Assembly: GCA_964424545.1 (NCBI GenBank)
Contig: CAYRJN010000074.1
Coordinates: 1-17,229 of the forward strand
Length of the DNA stretch: 17,229 nt
Origin: JAUVIB01 sp964424545
GTDB lineage: Bacteria > Calditrichota > Calditrichia > Calditrichales > Calditrichaceae
Direction of reading: 5' to 3'
Shown here: piece after piece, positions 1-6,728 of the stretch
Layout of the letters: the number at the start of each line of letters is the position of its first letter
How positions within the stretch are numbered: the first letter of the stretch is position 1
Program-made: the position numbers and the translations under genes
The notes under the pieces: model-generated
Told to the model about the DNA's origin: nothing
Seen by the model: the letters and a program-made list of their open reading frames with translations, nothing else
Database searches by the model: none

Positions 1-46
1 CCCGCTGGGTCCTGGGTTAGGAAGTAATTTACACATAATTTTAGAC

Positions 47-76
47 TTGACTGAATATTACCACCTAAATTATTAA
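47..76 (+). promoter_or_regulatory. Possible sigma-70-like promoter
   Basis: TTGACT (47-52) and TATTAA (71-76) are separated by 18 bases, ahead of the small gene that starts at 119. The match is reasonable, but the region is AT-rich, so a chance match is quite possible. Confidence 0.25.
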
Positions 77-118
77 ATTACAGTATGATAAGAAAGCAAT
101 TCCAAAAAAGGGGTAAAT

Positions 119-385
119 ATGCTACAGGACAAATATATAAATAATTTGAATGAAATAAAAGGCTTTTTTACTAAAGGTGAAAAAGCCGGTGATACGATAT
201 TAGATTTCTATCGGAATTTTTTTAATACAAGTATTACACGAGAGATTAATTCAATTTCGTCTCCACGGTATAATATAGCGACACATAAAATTACGAAATT
301 ATTAAATGAGACGGAAACCATTTTTCCCGGTACAACCTTTCGCCTCGTCTCTAAAGCCGCCGAATCTTCAGTTTGCGAGATGTAA
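119..385 (+). CDS. Small hypothetical protein, unrecognised
   Basis: An 88-residue protein that I do not recognise. The ATG has a purine-rich ribosome site (AAAAAAGGGG) about 6 bases upstream, which supports it as a translated start. The sequence looks soluble and mostly helical, with charged N-terminal stretches (KYINNLNEIKGFFTKGEK) and a KLLNETETIFPGTTFRLV stretch near the end. There is no signal peptide, membrane segment or known motif. It stands alone, with no operon partner on this strand before 1497. The C-terminus stops abruptly in a Ser/Ala-rich tail, so it could be the N-terminal piece of a longer gene that has decayed. Coding is moderately likely; the function is unknown. Confidence 0.45.
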   Translation: MLQDKYINNLNEIKGFFTKGEKAGDTILDFYRNFFNTSITREINSISSPRYNIATHKITKLLNETETIFPGTTFRLVSKAAESSVCEM

Positions 386-485
386 GGAGTTCTGAAGTTG
401 GAAGCCAAGAAGATGCCTTTTGTTATGTAAAGTTGTGTTTTAAGTTGATCGGCTACGAAAGATAAGGTTAAATTTGGTGAGTAAA

Positions 486-545
486 AACGAACCGCGAAGT
501 GAAGATTTTATAAATTTTCTTCGAAACTCCGCGATTCGGAATTAT
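486..545. repeat. Imperfect hairpin between convergent genes
   Basis: CGAACCGCGAAGT (about 489-501) and the reverse complement of the CGCGATTCG segment (about 529-538) form an imperfect stem. It lies between the small plus-strand gene and the minus-strand cytochrome remnant. No T-run follows, so it is not a clean terminator. Confidence 0.3.
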
Positions 546-569
546 GTTGCTATCAATTTATGTGAAATA

Positions 570-812
570 TTAATTTGCCATATTTAAAAATTCGACAATT
601 TTATCCACCTCATTTGATGTTAAGTTGGCTCGTACCCGCATGTGTTTGCCGATGGTTTCCCATTGCGTGTCGTTGAAAGCGGCCGGAGATGGAGCGTTAT
701 GACAACGAACGCAGTTCTCGCCCCATAACTGAGCGCCTGATTTCTCGATGGACGGCGCTGGTTTAGTCGTTAGTTTTAAAAGCAGGCTCCGTTGATACTC
801 AAGACATGTCAA
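570..812 (-). pseudogene. Truncated monoheme c-type cytochrome domain
   Basis: The C-terminal part is a recognisable class I cytochrome c domain. It has GAQLWGENCVRCHNAP with the CVRCH haem-binding motif at about residues 34-38, and a helical tail ending LTSNEVDKIVEFLNMAN. A methionine at about residue 58 (KHMRVRANL) could be the distal haem ligand. A cytochrome of this kind should be exported, but no signal peptide is present. The frame opens at a TTG at 812 with no good ribosome site, and a TAG closes the frame about 10 codons further upstream. I checked the adjacent minus-strand sequence (813-1020) in other frames and found no signal peptide. The simplest reading is a remnant that has lost its N-terminus. 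A mis-assembled or frameshifted gene is the alternative. Confidence 0.6.
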
Positions 813-1429
813 TTGTTCGATGATAAAAAAATCCTATCGAAATTATTTGGGAAAGACTTTTGTTATACTGCCGCTCTAATGTTTAGCCTACCAGATTATA
901 GGGTATTGTTCCATTTAAATAAACTCCCGATAAATAGCGCGTTGTGTAATGGGTTAATCCGGAATGAGGTCTTTCTCTAACGCAAGAGAGCGAATTGCAA
1001 TACAACGGAGCTATAAAATTTTTGATGGTTGTTTTGTCTCGTTGCAGATGCACACAAATTCATGATAATATACGATACCCATTCTCCAAGGGCGCTTAGC
1101 CTATATTTTTCGGATAGACGTCTCGTACTATGAATAGGTCACAAAGAAGTCGTCCGGCGCGCCGAGCGCAAGGTAATGTTATTTTTCGTCGATTATCACA
1201 ATCAGGTCTGCGAAGAAAAAGTGATATCGACGACTCGAAATGCGGTGAAACAGTACTGAAAGATATTTTATTTCGACGTTTTTTTTGTTAGTGCTTGGTG
1301 GAAATTGAAGAGTCTAATTTCTTAATTTTGATAAAATATTGTAAAGAACTATCGCAAATAAAAATTACGGTTTGAATATAAATCGGGGATACCATATAAA
1401 AAACAAGAACTTAAAAATATTGAAAAAAA
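813..1429. other. Non-coding stretch before the sulfur operon
   Basis: No convincing gene on either strand. It contains one imperfect inverted repeat: CGTCGATTATCAC at 1187-1199 pairs with GTGATATCGACG at 1221-1232, with one unpaired base and a 21-base loop, and no T-run after it. An AT-rich dyad, ATTTT-GAT-AAAAT at 1325-1337, lies about 125 bases before the predicted start of the next operon, where a sigma-54 activator site might be, but the match is weak. The rest looks like decayed sequence. Confidence 0.4.
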
Positions 1430-1445
1430 TGGCATTACGCTTGCA
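1430..1445 (+). promoter_or_regulatory. Sigma-54 (-24/-12) promoter of the sulfur operon
   Basis: TGGCATTACGCTTGCA matches the RpoN consensus TGGCACG-N4-TTGCA closely. GG is at 1431-1432, GC at 1443-1444, and exactly 10 bases lie between them. The predicted start is near 1456, about 40 bases before the first gene. An alternative reading is a sigma-70-type promoter, TTGCAT (1441-1446) and TAGATT (1464-1469) with a 17-base spacer, which would place the first palindrome in the spacer as in MerR promoters. The -24/-12 match is the better one. Confidence 0.65.
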
Positions 1446-1448
1446 TAG

Positions 1449-1466
1449 CTACATTTTAAAATGTAG
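1449..1466. promoter_or_regulatory. Operator palindrome 1
   Basis: CTACATTTTAAAATGTAG is a perfect 18-bp palindrome. It overlaps the predicted start of the -24/-12 promoter (about 1456), which suits a repressor site. The likely ligand is the MerR-type protein encoded 31 bases downstream. Confidence 0.65.
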
Positions 1467-1471
1467 ATTAG

Positions 1472-1489
1472 CTACATGTATTTATGTAG
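1472..1489. promoter_or_regulatory. Operator palindrome 2
   Basis: CTACATGTATTTATGTAG has the same 6-bp arms (CTACAT/ATGTAG) and the same 6-bp centre length as palindrome 1. Its centre is 23 bp away, about two helical turns, and it ends 7 bases before the regulator start codon. The tandem arrangement suggests cooperative binding. Confidence 0.65.
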
Positions 1490-1496
1490 GTAAATA

Positions 1497-1934
1497 ATGA
1501 AAAAAGTAGATAAATATGAACCGGTATTATCGATCGGCATAGTGGCTAAAAAACTTAATATTGCCGTACAAACCGTTCGTTTATATGAGCAGGAAGGTTT
1601 GGTGTTGCCTTTTAAAGGCGAGAACGGACATCGCTTGTTTTCACAGCATGATTTGGAGAGGCTGCAATGTGTGCGCAGGATGATTACCGAAAGAGGGATA
1701 AATATTCAGGGTATTAAACGGATTATGTCCTTTATCCCCTGTTGGGAGTTCAAAGGCGGGTTGGATACGGACTGCCGCAATTGTCCGGCTTATTACGATG
1801 CGATCGGTCCATGCTGGAGCGCTTCCAATAAAGGTATAAAATGCAGGATGGAAGATTGTCGTTCTTGTCCGGTTTATAAAATTGAATTTAATTGTGATAA
1901 GCTTAAAGAGTTGATTTTTGGGCATAAGAAATAA
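1497..1934 (+). CDS. MerR-type regulator with Cys/Trp-rich C-terminal domain
   Basis: A 145-residue DNA-binding regulator and the first gene of the sulfur operon. Residues about 11-78 form a MerR/HspR-like winged helix: IGIVAKKLNIAVQTVRLYEQ, then HRLFSQHDLERLQCVRRM. Residues 81-133 carry a compact cysteine-rich module with two CW pairs (C82-W83, C106-W107) and further cysteines at 93, 96, 116, 121, 124 and 133, plus C-P-x-Y and C-P-V-Y. This resembles the 'two-CW' modules seen in bacterial signalling proteins. The classical MerR metal loop and long dimerisation helix are absent. The Cys cluster could hold an Fe-S cluster or zinc, or could sense persulfide; that is inference. Two CTACAT palindromes directly upstream suggest autoregulation. 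A paralog lies at 4964-5431. Confidence 0.85.
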   Translation: MKKVDKYEPVLSIGIVAKKLNIAVQTVRLYEQEGLVLPFKGENGHRLFSQHDLERLQCVRRMITERGINIQGIKRIMSFIPCWEFKGGLDTDCRNCPAYYDAIGPCWSASNKGIKCRMEDCRSCPVYKIEFNCDKLKELIFGHKK

Positions 1935-1957
1935 TTTATATAACGAAAGGATTTAGT

Positions 1958-3190
1958 ATGAAGCGGTTATTAATCCTGGGCGGGGGAACGGCCGGAACGA
2001 TGATGGTCAATAAATTAGCGCCTGTATTGAATAAAAACGAATGGAGAATTACGCTGGTGGATGAGTATGAAACGCACTACTATCAACCGGGATTTTTATT
2101 TATACCTTTTGGGATTTACGGTCCGGACGACGTTAAAAAAGCAAAGCATGATTTTTTTCCGTCAGGCGTGGACGTTATAATTTCTAAGATAGAATTAATA
2201 GAGCCCGATAAGAATCGGGTGAAATTGAAAAATGGAAAAGTTCTTCAGTACGATTTAATGATTATTGCAACCGGAACGCAGGTGCATCCGGAAGAAACCG
2301 ACGGAATGAAAGAGGATGCCTGGTATAAGAATATTTTTGATTTTTATACTATTGAAGGCGCCACGGCTTTAAGAAATTATTTAAAGTACTGGGAAGGCGG
2401 AAAATTAGTTTTAAACATTGTTGAAATGCCCATAAAGTGTCCGGTCGCACCGCTGGAATTTGTCTTTCTTGCCGATTGGTTTTTTACCGAACAGGGCATT
2501 AGAGATAAAGTGGAAATTGAATATGTTACACCGTTGCCTGGCGCTTTTACAAAACCTATAGCTTCCAAATTTTTGGGACAATTTCTTGAAAAGAAAAATA
2601 TAAAAATTCATCCCGATTTTTCGGTTGCCCGCGTGGATTACAAAAACAATAAAATCATTGACTGGGAAGATAATGCCGTGGATTATGATCTGCTGATCCC
2701 GATACCAACAAATATGGGGGCCCAGGTAATTGCCGATTCCGGTATGGGGGATGATCTTAACTTTATACCGACGGATAAAGAGACGCTGCAATCAAAAGAA
2801 CATGAAAATATTTTTGTGATCGGCGATGCAACCGATCTTCCGAGCTCAAAGGCCGGTTCGGTAGCTCATTTTGAAGCCGATGTTCTGTTTGACAATATTT
2901 TACGCTATATAGATAAAAGAGCTCTTAAAAAAGCTTTTGACGGGCATGCAAACTGCTTTATCGAGTCTGGTTTTGGAAAAGGAATTCTGATTGATTTTAA
3001 TTATGATATTGAACCGTTGCCGGGGAAATTTCCACTTCCCGGGGTGGGGCCTTTTTCATTGCTTGAAGAAACAAGAATGAACCATTGGGGGAAAATGACG
3101 TTTCGTTGGGTTTATTGGAATCTGTTGCTCAAAGGCGCTGAACTCCCGATAGAAGCTCAAATGACAATGGCCGGTAAAAAGAGGCAATGA
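1958..3190 (+). CDS. Sulfide:quinone oxidoreductase-like FAD flavoprotein
   Basis: A 410-residue flavoprotein of the SQR/NDH-2 superfamily. It probably oxidises sulfide to protein-bound or soluble polysulfide and passes electrons to the membrane quinone pool. The FAD-binding GGGTAG lies at residues 8-13, the ATG motif at 104-106 (IIATGTQVH), and the second FAD signature FVIGDATDLPSSKAGSVAH at 286-304. It has only two cysteines: C161, in PIKCPVAPLEF, the typical SQR position, and C333. These fit the redox-active pair of SQRs. A late amphipathic region (about 365-400, rich in W, F and L) could be the membrane anchor. AAAGGA sits 7 bases before the ATG. Its stop overlaps the start region of the next gene, and it is co-transcribed with the MerR gene 23 bases upstream. 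Assignment to a particular SQR type would need a phylogeny. Confidence 0.85.
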   Translation: MKRLLILGGGTAGTMMVNKLAPVLNKNEWRITLVDEYETHYYQPGFLFIPFGIYGPDDVKKAKHDFFPSGVDVIISKIELIEPDKNRVKLKNGKVLQYDLMIIATGTQVHPEETDGMKEDAWYKNIFDFYTIEGATALRNYLKYWEGGKLVLNIVEMPIKCPVAPLEFVFLADWFFTEQGIRDKVEIEYVTPLPGAFTKPIASKFLGQFLEKKNIKIHPDFSVARVDYKNNKIIDWEDNAVDYDLLIPIPTNMGAQVIADSGMGDDLNFIPTDKETLQSKEHENIFVIGDATDLPSSKAGSVAHFEADVLFDNILRYIDKRALKKAFDGHANCFIESGFGKGILIDFNYDIEPLPGKFPLPGVGPFSLLEETRMNHWGKMTFRWVYWNLLLKGAELPIEAQMTMAGKKRQ

Positions 3191-3192
3191 TC

Positions 3193-3870
3193 ATGGAAAA
3201 CAAAAACGTAGAATTAGAAATTAGGGAAATTAATCAAAAATTGGATTTTATTGCCGATCAAATGCGGGAATACCGAGCGCATCAAAAAGAAATACAAGAA
3301 TTAAAAGATGATTTATCATTAATCGTTAAGGACATGTTTGATGCGGCGGTGGATGAGCTGGAAGATGTTTCGCCCTATTTTGATACCAATGATTTAATCC
3401 ATTTGGGTAAAAAATTATTAAGAAATACGCGTAATCTAAACAAGATGTTGACGCAGGTGGAAGGCGCCGCTGATCTGTGGCGCGATCTGGAACCGCTTGG
3501 AAAGCAGGCTTTTGATGAATTGTTGAAAACTTTGGATGAGTTGGATAAAAAAGGATATTTTGAATTTTTCAGCGAAACGTTCAAAATTGTGGATACCATT
3601 GTCACTTCTTTCAGCCTTGAGGACGTACGGCATTTGCGTGAGAATATTACAACAATTTTGACGACGGTAAAAAATATGACGCAACCGGATATGCTGGGTT
3701 CCGTCAATAATGCTTTGGAGTTTTTCAAAAAAATGGACGTTATCGTAAAAGATGACGTGTCTATGTTTTCATTGATTAAGCAGTTAAGAGATCCTGAAGT
3801 TAAAAAAGGATTGGCCTTTTCGCTCGAATTTGTAAAAAATATGGCGAAAACAGGAAATAACCAAATGTAA
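3193..3870 (+). CDS. DUF1641 family protein
   Basis: A protein of 225 residues resembling the DUF1641 family, which is often found next to SQR-like flavoproteins. Its biochemical role is not known; a helical scaffold or membrane-associated partner of the flavoprotein is a reasonable guess. An N-terminal coiled-coil segment (about residues 3-45, rich in E, K, Q and I) is followed by all-helical sequence. It has no cysteines and no signal peptide. The GAGG ribosome site at 3181-3184 is 8 bases before the ATG at 3193 but only 2 bases before an in-frame ATG at 3187, so I prefer 3193. The 3187 ATG overlaps the SQR stop as ATGA; either way the two genes are tightly coupled. Confidence 0.75.
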   Translation: MENKNVELEIREINQKLDFIADQMREYRAHQKEIQELKDDLSLIVKDMFDAAVDELEDVSPYFDTNDLIHLGKKLLRNTRNLNKMLTQVEGAADLWRDLEPLGKQAFDELLKTLDELDKKGYFEFFSETFKIVDTIVTSFSLEDVRHLRENITTILTTVKNMTQPDMLGSVNNALEFFKKMDVIVKDDVSMFSLIKQLRDPEVKKGLAFSLEFVKNMAKTGNNQM

Positions 3871-3909
3871 TATAAGCAAATAAATAATTTAAGTAAAAAG
3901 GGGGAAATT

Positions 3910-4227
3910 ATGCCTGAAAAAGATTTCGGCGGAGTAAAAGTTCAAGTGGACGAAGATTATTTTTTAACTAATCCGGAAGATTGGACGGAAGAAATTGCTG
4001 CGGACATCGCCAAAGAAGAGGGGATCGAGGCGTTAACGGACGGTCATTGGAAAGTCATTAATTTTATGCGCGAGGATTTTAAAGAGAAAGGACAAGTCCC
4101 TTCAATTCGTCGCATTAAAAATGCCGGCGGTATTCCGACCAAAGAGCTTTATGAACTGTTTCCGGGCGGACCGGCTAAAAAAGCGGCAAGGATTGCCGGA
4201 CTAAGTAAGCCGCACGGTTGTGTTTAA
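3910..4227 (+). CDS. TusE/DsrC-family sulfur carrier, single-cysteine form
   Basis: A 105-residue protein of the DsrC/TusE/DsvC family. These carry sulfur as a persulfide or trisulfide on a flexible C-terminal arm. Family landmarks are the DEDYFLTNPEDWTEEIA start, the LTDGHWKVINFMREDF core and the arm FPGGPAKKAARIAGLSKPHG ending Cys-Val. The near-terminal Cys104 (CysA) is present. The second arm cysteine of true DsrC (CysB, 11 residues earlier) is Ala93, so the protein can carry sulfur but cannot form the internal CysA-CysB disulfide. That fits TusE-like or RspA-like members rather than the DsrAB partner, and no dsrAB is in the window. A GGGGGA ribosome site lies just before the ATG. It sits between the DUF1641 and DsrE2 genes. 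Confidence 0.9.
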   Translation: MPEKDFGGVKVQVDEDYFLTNPEDWTEEIAADIAKEEGIEALTDGHWKVINFMREDFKEKGQVPSIRRIKNAGGIPTKELYELFPGGPAKKAARIAGLSKPHGCV

Positions 4228-4244
4228 ATAAAATAGGGGGAGTA

Positions 4245-4754
4245 ATGTCTGAAGAACGAATTAAAAAAGTATCAATTATTGTTGCCCACGGCTCTTTGGA
4301 AGGCGTTTATCCGGGGCTGATTATGGCAAACGGCGCGAGAATGGAAGGGATTGAAGCAAACCTTTTTTTCACTTTTTTCGGTTTAAATGCGCTGTTAAAA
4401 AAAATGGTAAAAAAATTGCGAGTATCGACAGTGGGCAATACGGCTTTAAATATGGCTATGCCGATGCTCAAAATGCCGATTACCATGCCTTTTCCGACTT
4501 TATTGGGGATTCTTCCCGGTGTATCCAATTTTGCAACGCATCTTATGAAAAATGAGATGGAGAACTTAGACATTCCGCCGGTGGACGAGTTTTTGGAGAT
4601 GATCAGCGATGCGGGGGGGAACATTTATGCTTGTAAACTGGCGATGGATATGTTCAAGTTGCAAAAAGAGGACCTTGTTGATCAGGTTGGCGGCGTGCTG
4701 ACAGTAGGCGAGTTCTATGATAATGCTGCCGGCGGTCCCATACTTTTCACTTAA
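4245..4754 (+). CDS. DsrE2-like sulfurtransferase (DsrE/F superfamily)
   Basis: A 169-residue protein of the DsrE/DsrF/DrsE2-like family, which binds or transfers sulfane sulfur. N-terminal KVSIIVAHGSLEGVYPGLIM begins the Rossmann-like fold; hydrophobic Met/Pro-rich loops (about 70-95) may contact membrane. The single cysteine, Cys130 in NIYACKLAMDMF, lies at the conserved DsrE2 active position. I chose the ATG at 4245 because GGGGGAG lies 4-5 bases upstream; an upstream TTG at 4218 is in frame but has no such site. It follows the TusE gene by 17 bases and is the last gene before a strong terminator. It probably exchanges sulfur with TusE downstream of the SQR. Confidence 0.85.
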   Translation: MSEERIKKVSIIVAHGSLEGVYPGLIMANGARMEGIEANLFFTFFGLNALLKKMVKKLRVSTVGNTALNMAMPMLKMPITMPFPTLLGILPGVSNFATHLMKNEMENLDIPPVDEFLEMISDAGGNIYACKLAMDMFKLQKEDLVDQVGGVLTVGEFYDNAAGGPILFT

Positions 4755-4768
4755 TCGGGTCCGAATTT

Positions 4769-4804
4769 AAAGTCCCTGCAGAATTATTTATGCGGGGACT
4801 TTTT
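4769..4804 (+). terminator. Intrinsic terminator of the sulfur operon
   Basis: AAAGTCCCTGC (4769-4779) pairs with GCGGGGACTTT (4792-4802) as an 11-bp stem with one G-U wobble and a 12-base loop, followed by a T-run to 4804. It lies 15 bases after the DsrE2 stop, so the following regulator gene needs its own promoter. Confidence 0.9.
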
Positions 4805-4963
4805 CATTTATTTTAAAAAACTTACACCCAGGTTTATTTCTTGTTTTTCCAACTCTCTGCGCACATTTATCCGATACACAAATTGGGTGATGTAAAATGA
4901 GATAAATTTTAGCGTGTGCCTTCTTCGAATTATCGGTTAAATAAAATATCTACAGGTTTGAAT

Positions 4964-5431
4964 ATGGTATTAGATGATTCTTTATTATATCCCATAGGCT
5001 TTGTGGCAAAAATGTTTAATATCTCCGTTGCCACTTTACGGTTATATGAAAACGAAGGTTTGATTCTTCCTAAAAAAAGTAAAGGGAATCATCGCTCGTT
5101 TACTTCTGGAGATATTCTCAGGATTGCCTGTATTCGTGAAATGATAACGCAAAAAGGAATAAATTTGGCAGGTATCAGAATGGTTCTTTCTGTTTTGCCG
5201 TGCTGGGAAATTAAAAAATGTTCTATGGAAGACAGACAAAAATGTCCGGCGTATAATAATATGGAAGCGCCTTGTTGGGTTGTAAAAAGTGAAAATTCAA
5301 TTTGCGGTGATGCGGATTGCAGCCTTTGCGCTGTGTATAACTTATTTGCCGATTGTAAAAACATAAAATCTGTTCTTAAAAAGTATATAAAACCATCCCA
5401 CGAAAATTATCCAAAAACAGTGCCTAAATGA
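4964..5431 (+). CDS. Second MerR-type regulator with Cys/Trp-rich domain
   Basis: A 155-residue paralog of the regulator at 1497-1934. The winged helix runs from about residue 10 to 78 (IGFVAKMFNISVATLRLYEN, then HRSFTSGDILRIACIREM). The cysteine module spans 79-131: C80-W81, C86, C94, C104-W105, C114, C119, C122, C131, with CPAY and CAVY. Seven of the module cysteines keep the spacing of the first paralog; only the early one moves (86 here, 93 there). A longer tail (about 20 residues, basic) is unique. I chose the ATG at 4964 because it aligns with the paralog's N-terminus; a GTG at 4916 would add 16 residues, and neither has a strong ribosome site. It is monocistronic, between the sulfur operon terminator and the metal cluster, so it could control either. 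Confidence 0.82.
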   Translation: MVLDDSLLYPIGFVAKMFNISVATLRLYENEGLILPKKSKGNHRSFTSGDILRIACIREMITQKGINLAGIRMVLSVLPCWEIKKCSMEDRQKCPAYNNMEAPCWVVKSENSICGDADCSLCAVYNLFADCKNIKSVLKKYIKPSHENYPKTVPK

Positions 5432-5891
5432 AAAATACTCTATTGTCCTTTTAAAAATAGTTTAGCGCCGATTAGCATGAGTCTGCATGGAACGTTTAAA
5501 GAATGCAGGCGCTGTCACTTTAACCCTGCCTCTGCGCTAGAGAAATGTTAAATGAAAAAGCGATCTAAAATCATCTGCTTTTGGGCAATAGTAGATATTT
5601 AGGTTCCCCTTTCAATCCCTTGGGATCGAAATGGCAATTATAGTGTGTATTTCGATGTTTTGTGTATTGGGCAAATACCTATTCGTAATAAAAGTCAATA
5701 ATTTCACTACGAAAATATTAAAAGTATCTGTAGAGTTTTAATTTACCTACTCAAAAAAATGTGAAAGAACCATGTTTATAATATCAAATCAGTTATATCT
5801 CCAGCTCATATTTTCCCTTGATCCCTAAAAAAGAAGTCATATTTCAAATTTTTATTATCCTAAGAAATTAAAATATCCTTCTAACTTCTAT
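5432..5891. other. Intergenic region, weak folds only
   Basis: No credible gene. CTGCAT and ATGCAG (about 5483-5507) pair around a 14-base loop, with a flanking AGCGCC/GGCGCT pair, giving a weak fold without a T-run just after the regulator gene. The remainder is AT-rich upstream DNA of the DUF302 operon. Confidence 0.35.
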
Positions 5892-5919
5892 ATTATTCTA
5901 CATCAAGTTGTAGAATAAT
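5892..5919. promoter_or_regulatory. Enhancer-like dyad upstream of -24/-12 promoter
   Basis: ATTATTCTACA (5892-5902) and TGTAGAATAAT (5909-5919) are perfect 11-bp arms around a 6-base centre. The centre is about 140 bases before the predicted start at 6048, the usual distance for sigma-54 activator sites. It contains CTACA/TGTAG, as the sulfur operon operators do, but with a centre 2 bases shorter. Confidence 0.6.
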
Positions 5920-6022
5920 CCACACTATGTTTACCCAATTTATTAAATCTAATTGCTAAAATAAAAGTTAACTTATTTAAAAACATAATGATATGGATAT
6001 TATGGCGCGGCCTTTTAAAAAG

Positions 6023-6038
6023 TGGCACGTTGTTTGAA
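6023..6038 (+). promoter_or_regulatory. Sigma-54 (-24/-12) promoter of the DUF302 operon
   Basis: TGGCACGTTGTTTGAA: the -24 box is a perfect TGGCACG, followed by 4 bases and TTG. GG is at 6024-6025 with exactly 10 bases before 6036. The -12 dinucleotide is GA instead of GC, the only deviation. The predicted start is near 6048, about 49 bases before the DUF302 ATG. Confidence 0.6.
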
Positions 6039-6096
6039 GTATAAACAAGCAAAGATAAACGATAAAAGAGATTTAAAAAAAGCAAGGAGTTTGAAA

Positions 6097-6483
6097 ATGA
6101 GTTATTATTACGCAAAAACAGTAAATGATGATTTTGAAAAAGTGATCGAACGCGTAAGCGAAGAATTACAAAAAGAAGGCTTCGGCGTTCTCGCCGACAT
6201 CAATATTCAGGGCGCTTTAAAAAAGAAGCTGGGTATCGATTTCCGCAAATACCGTATTCTCGGCGCCTGCAATCCACCTTTTGCAATCAGAGCTCTGGAA
6301 GCGGAAGATAAGATAGGTACACTTCTGCCTTGTAATGTTGTTGTTCAGGAAATAGCCGAGGGTAAGGTTGAAATTGCCGCAGTGAATCCGGTGCAGTCGA
6401 TGATTTCCGTCGGCAATGAGAAATTAAATCGAGTAGCCGAACAGATCGGCGAAAAATTGCAAAACGCTATTAGAAATTTATAG
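6097..6483 (+). CDS. DUF302 domain protein
   Basis: A 128-residue single-domain DUF302 protein. The biochemical role of the family is unknown; members often lie beside sulfur-oxidation or metal genes. The family signature is visible: GFGVLADINIQGALKKKLGI, then ILGACNPPFAIRAL (Cys58), then LLPCNVVVQE (Cys79). The two conserved cysteines suggest metal or persulfide binding, by inference. No signal peptide, so it is cytoplasmic. The ATG at 6097 has AAGGAG about 8 bases upstream. An in-frame ATG at 6022 falls inside the promoter and would not be on the transcript. First gene of the metal cluster, 15 bases before the SHOCT gene. Confidence 0.88.
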   Translation: MSYYYAKTVNDDFEKVIERVSEELQKEGFGVLADINIQGALKKKLGIDFRKYRILGACNPPFAIRALEAEDKIGTLLPCNVVVQEIAEGKVEIAAVNPVQSMISVGNEKLNRVAEQIGEKLQNAIRNL

Positions 6484-6498
6484 AAAAGAGGTGCTATT

Positions 6499-6711
6499 AT
6501 GATGGGTAATTTTGGATTTGGAATGGGTTTCGGCTGGGTTATCTGGCTGGCGCTGATCATTGGTGGATACCTAGTGCTTCGCGGCAGGGTAGGAAGTTAT
6601 GGCGGCAATAGTGAGAATAATCCTTCGGCGCTTGATATTTTGAAGCAGCGCTACGCCAGAGGCGATATAAGCAAGGAAGAGTTTGACCGTATGAAAAACG
6701 ATCTTCTTTGA
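6499..6711 (+). CDS. Small SHOCT-domain membrane protein
   Basis: A 70-residue protein. Residues about 3-30 form one membrane segment (Gly/Phe-rich, then VIWLALIIGGYLVL). The C-terminal 28 residues are a SHOCT domain (ALDILKQRYARGDISKEEFD), a short helical module thought to mediate oligomerisation. It is common in metal-efflux operons, where it may help membrane complexes assemble. An AGAGGTG ribosome site lies about 8 bases before the ATG. It follows DUF302 by 15 bases in the same transcript. The N-terminal MMGNFGFGMGFG stretch is Met/Gly-rich, but there are too few residues to call it a metal site. Confidence 0.85.
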   Translation: MMGNFGFGMGFGWVIWLALIIGGYLVLRGRVGSYGGNSENNPSALDILKQRYARGDISKEEFDRMKNDLL

Positions 6712-6728
6712 ATTAAATATTAACCGAT

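Noticed and set aside
792..980. 62-residue plus-strand reading frame from a TTG
   Set aside because: No ribosome site, no motif, and it overlaps the N-terminal side of the minus-strand cytochrome remnant; reads as random sequence.
4821..4896. Inverted TTACACCCA / TGGGTGATGTAA upstream of the second regulator
   Set aside because: Arms match only partly, about 50 bases apart; too weak to call an operator.
6022..6096. Extended N-terminus of DUF302 from an ATG at 6022
   Set aside because: The ATG sits within the predicted -24/-12 promoter, and the extension has no similarity to the family; the ATG at 6097 has AAGGAG.
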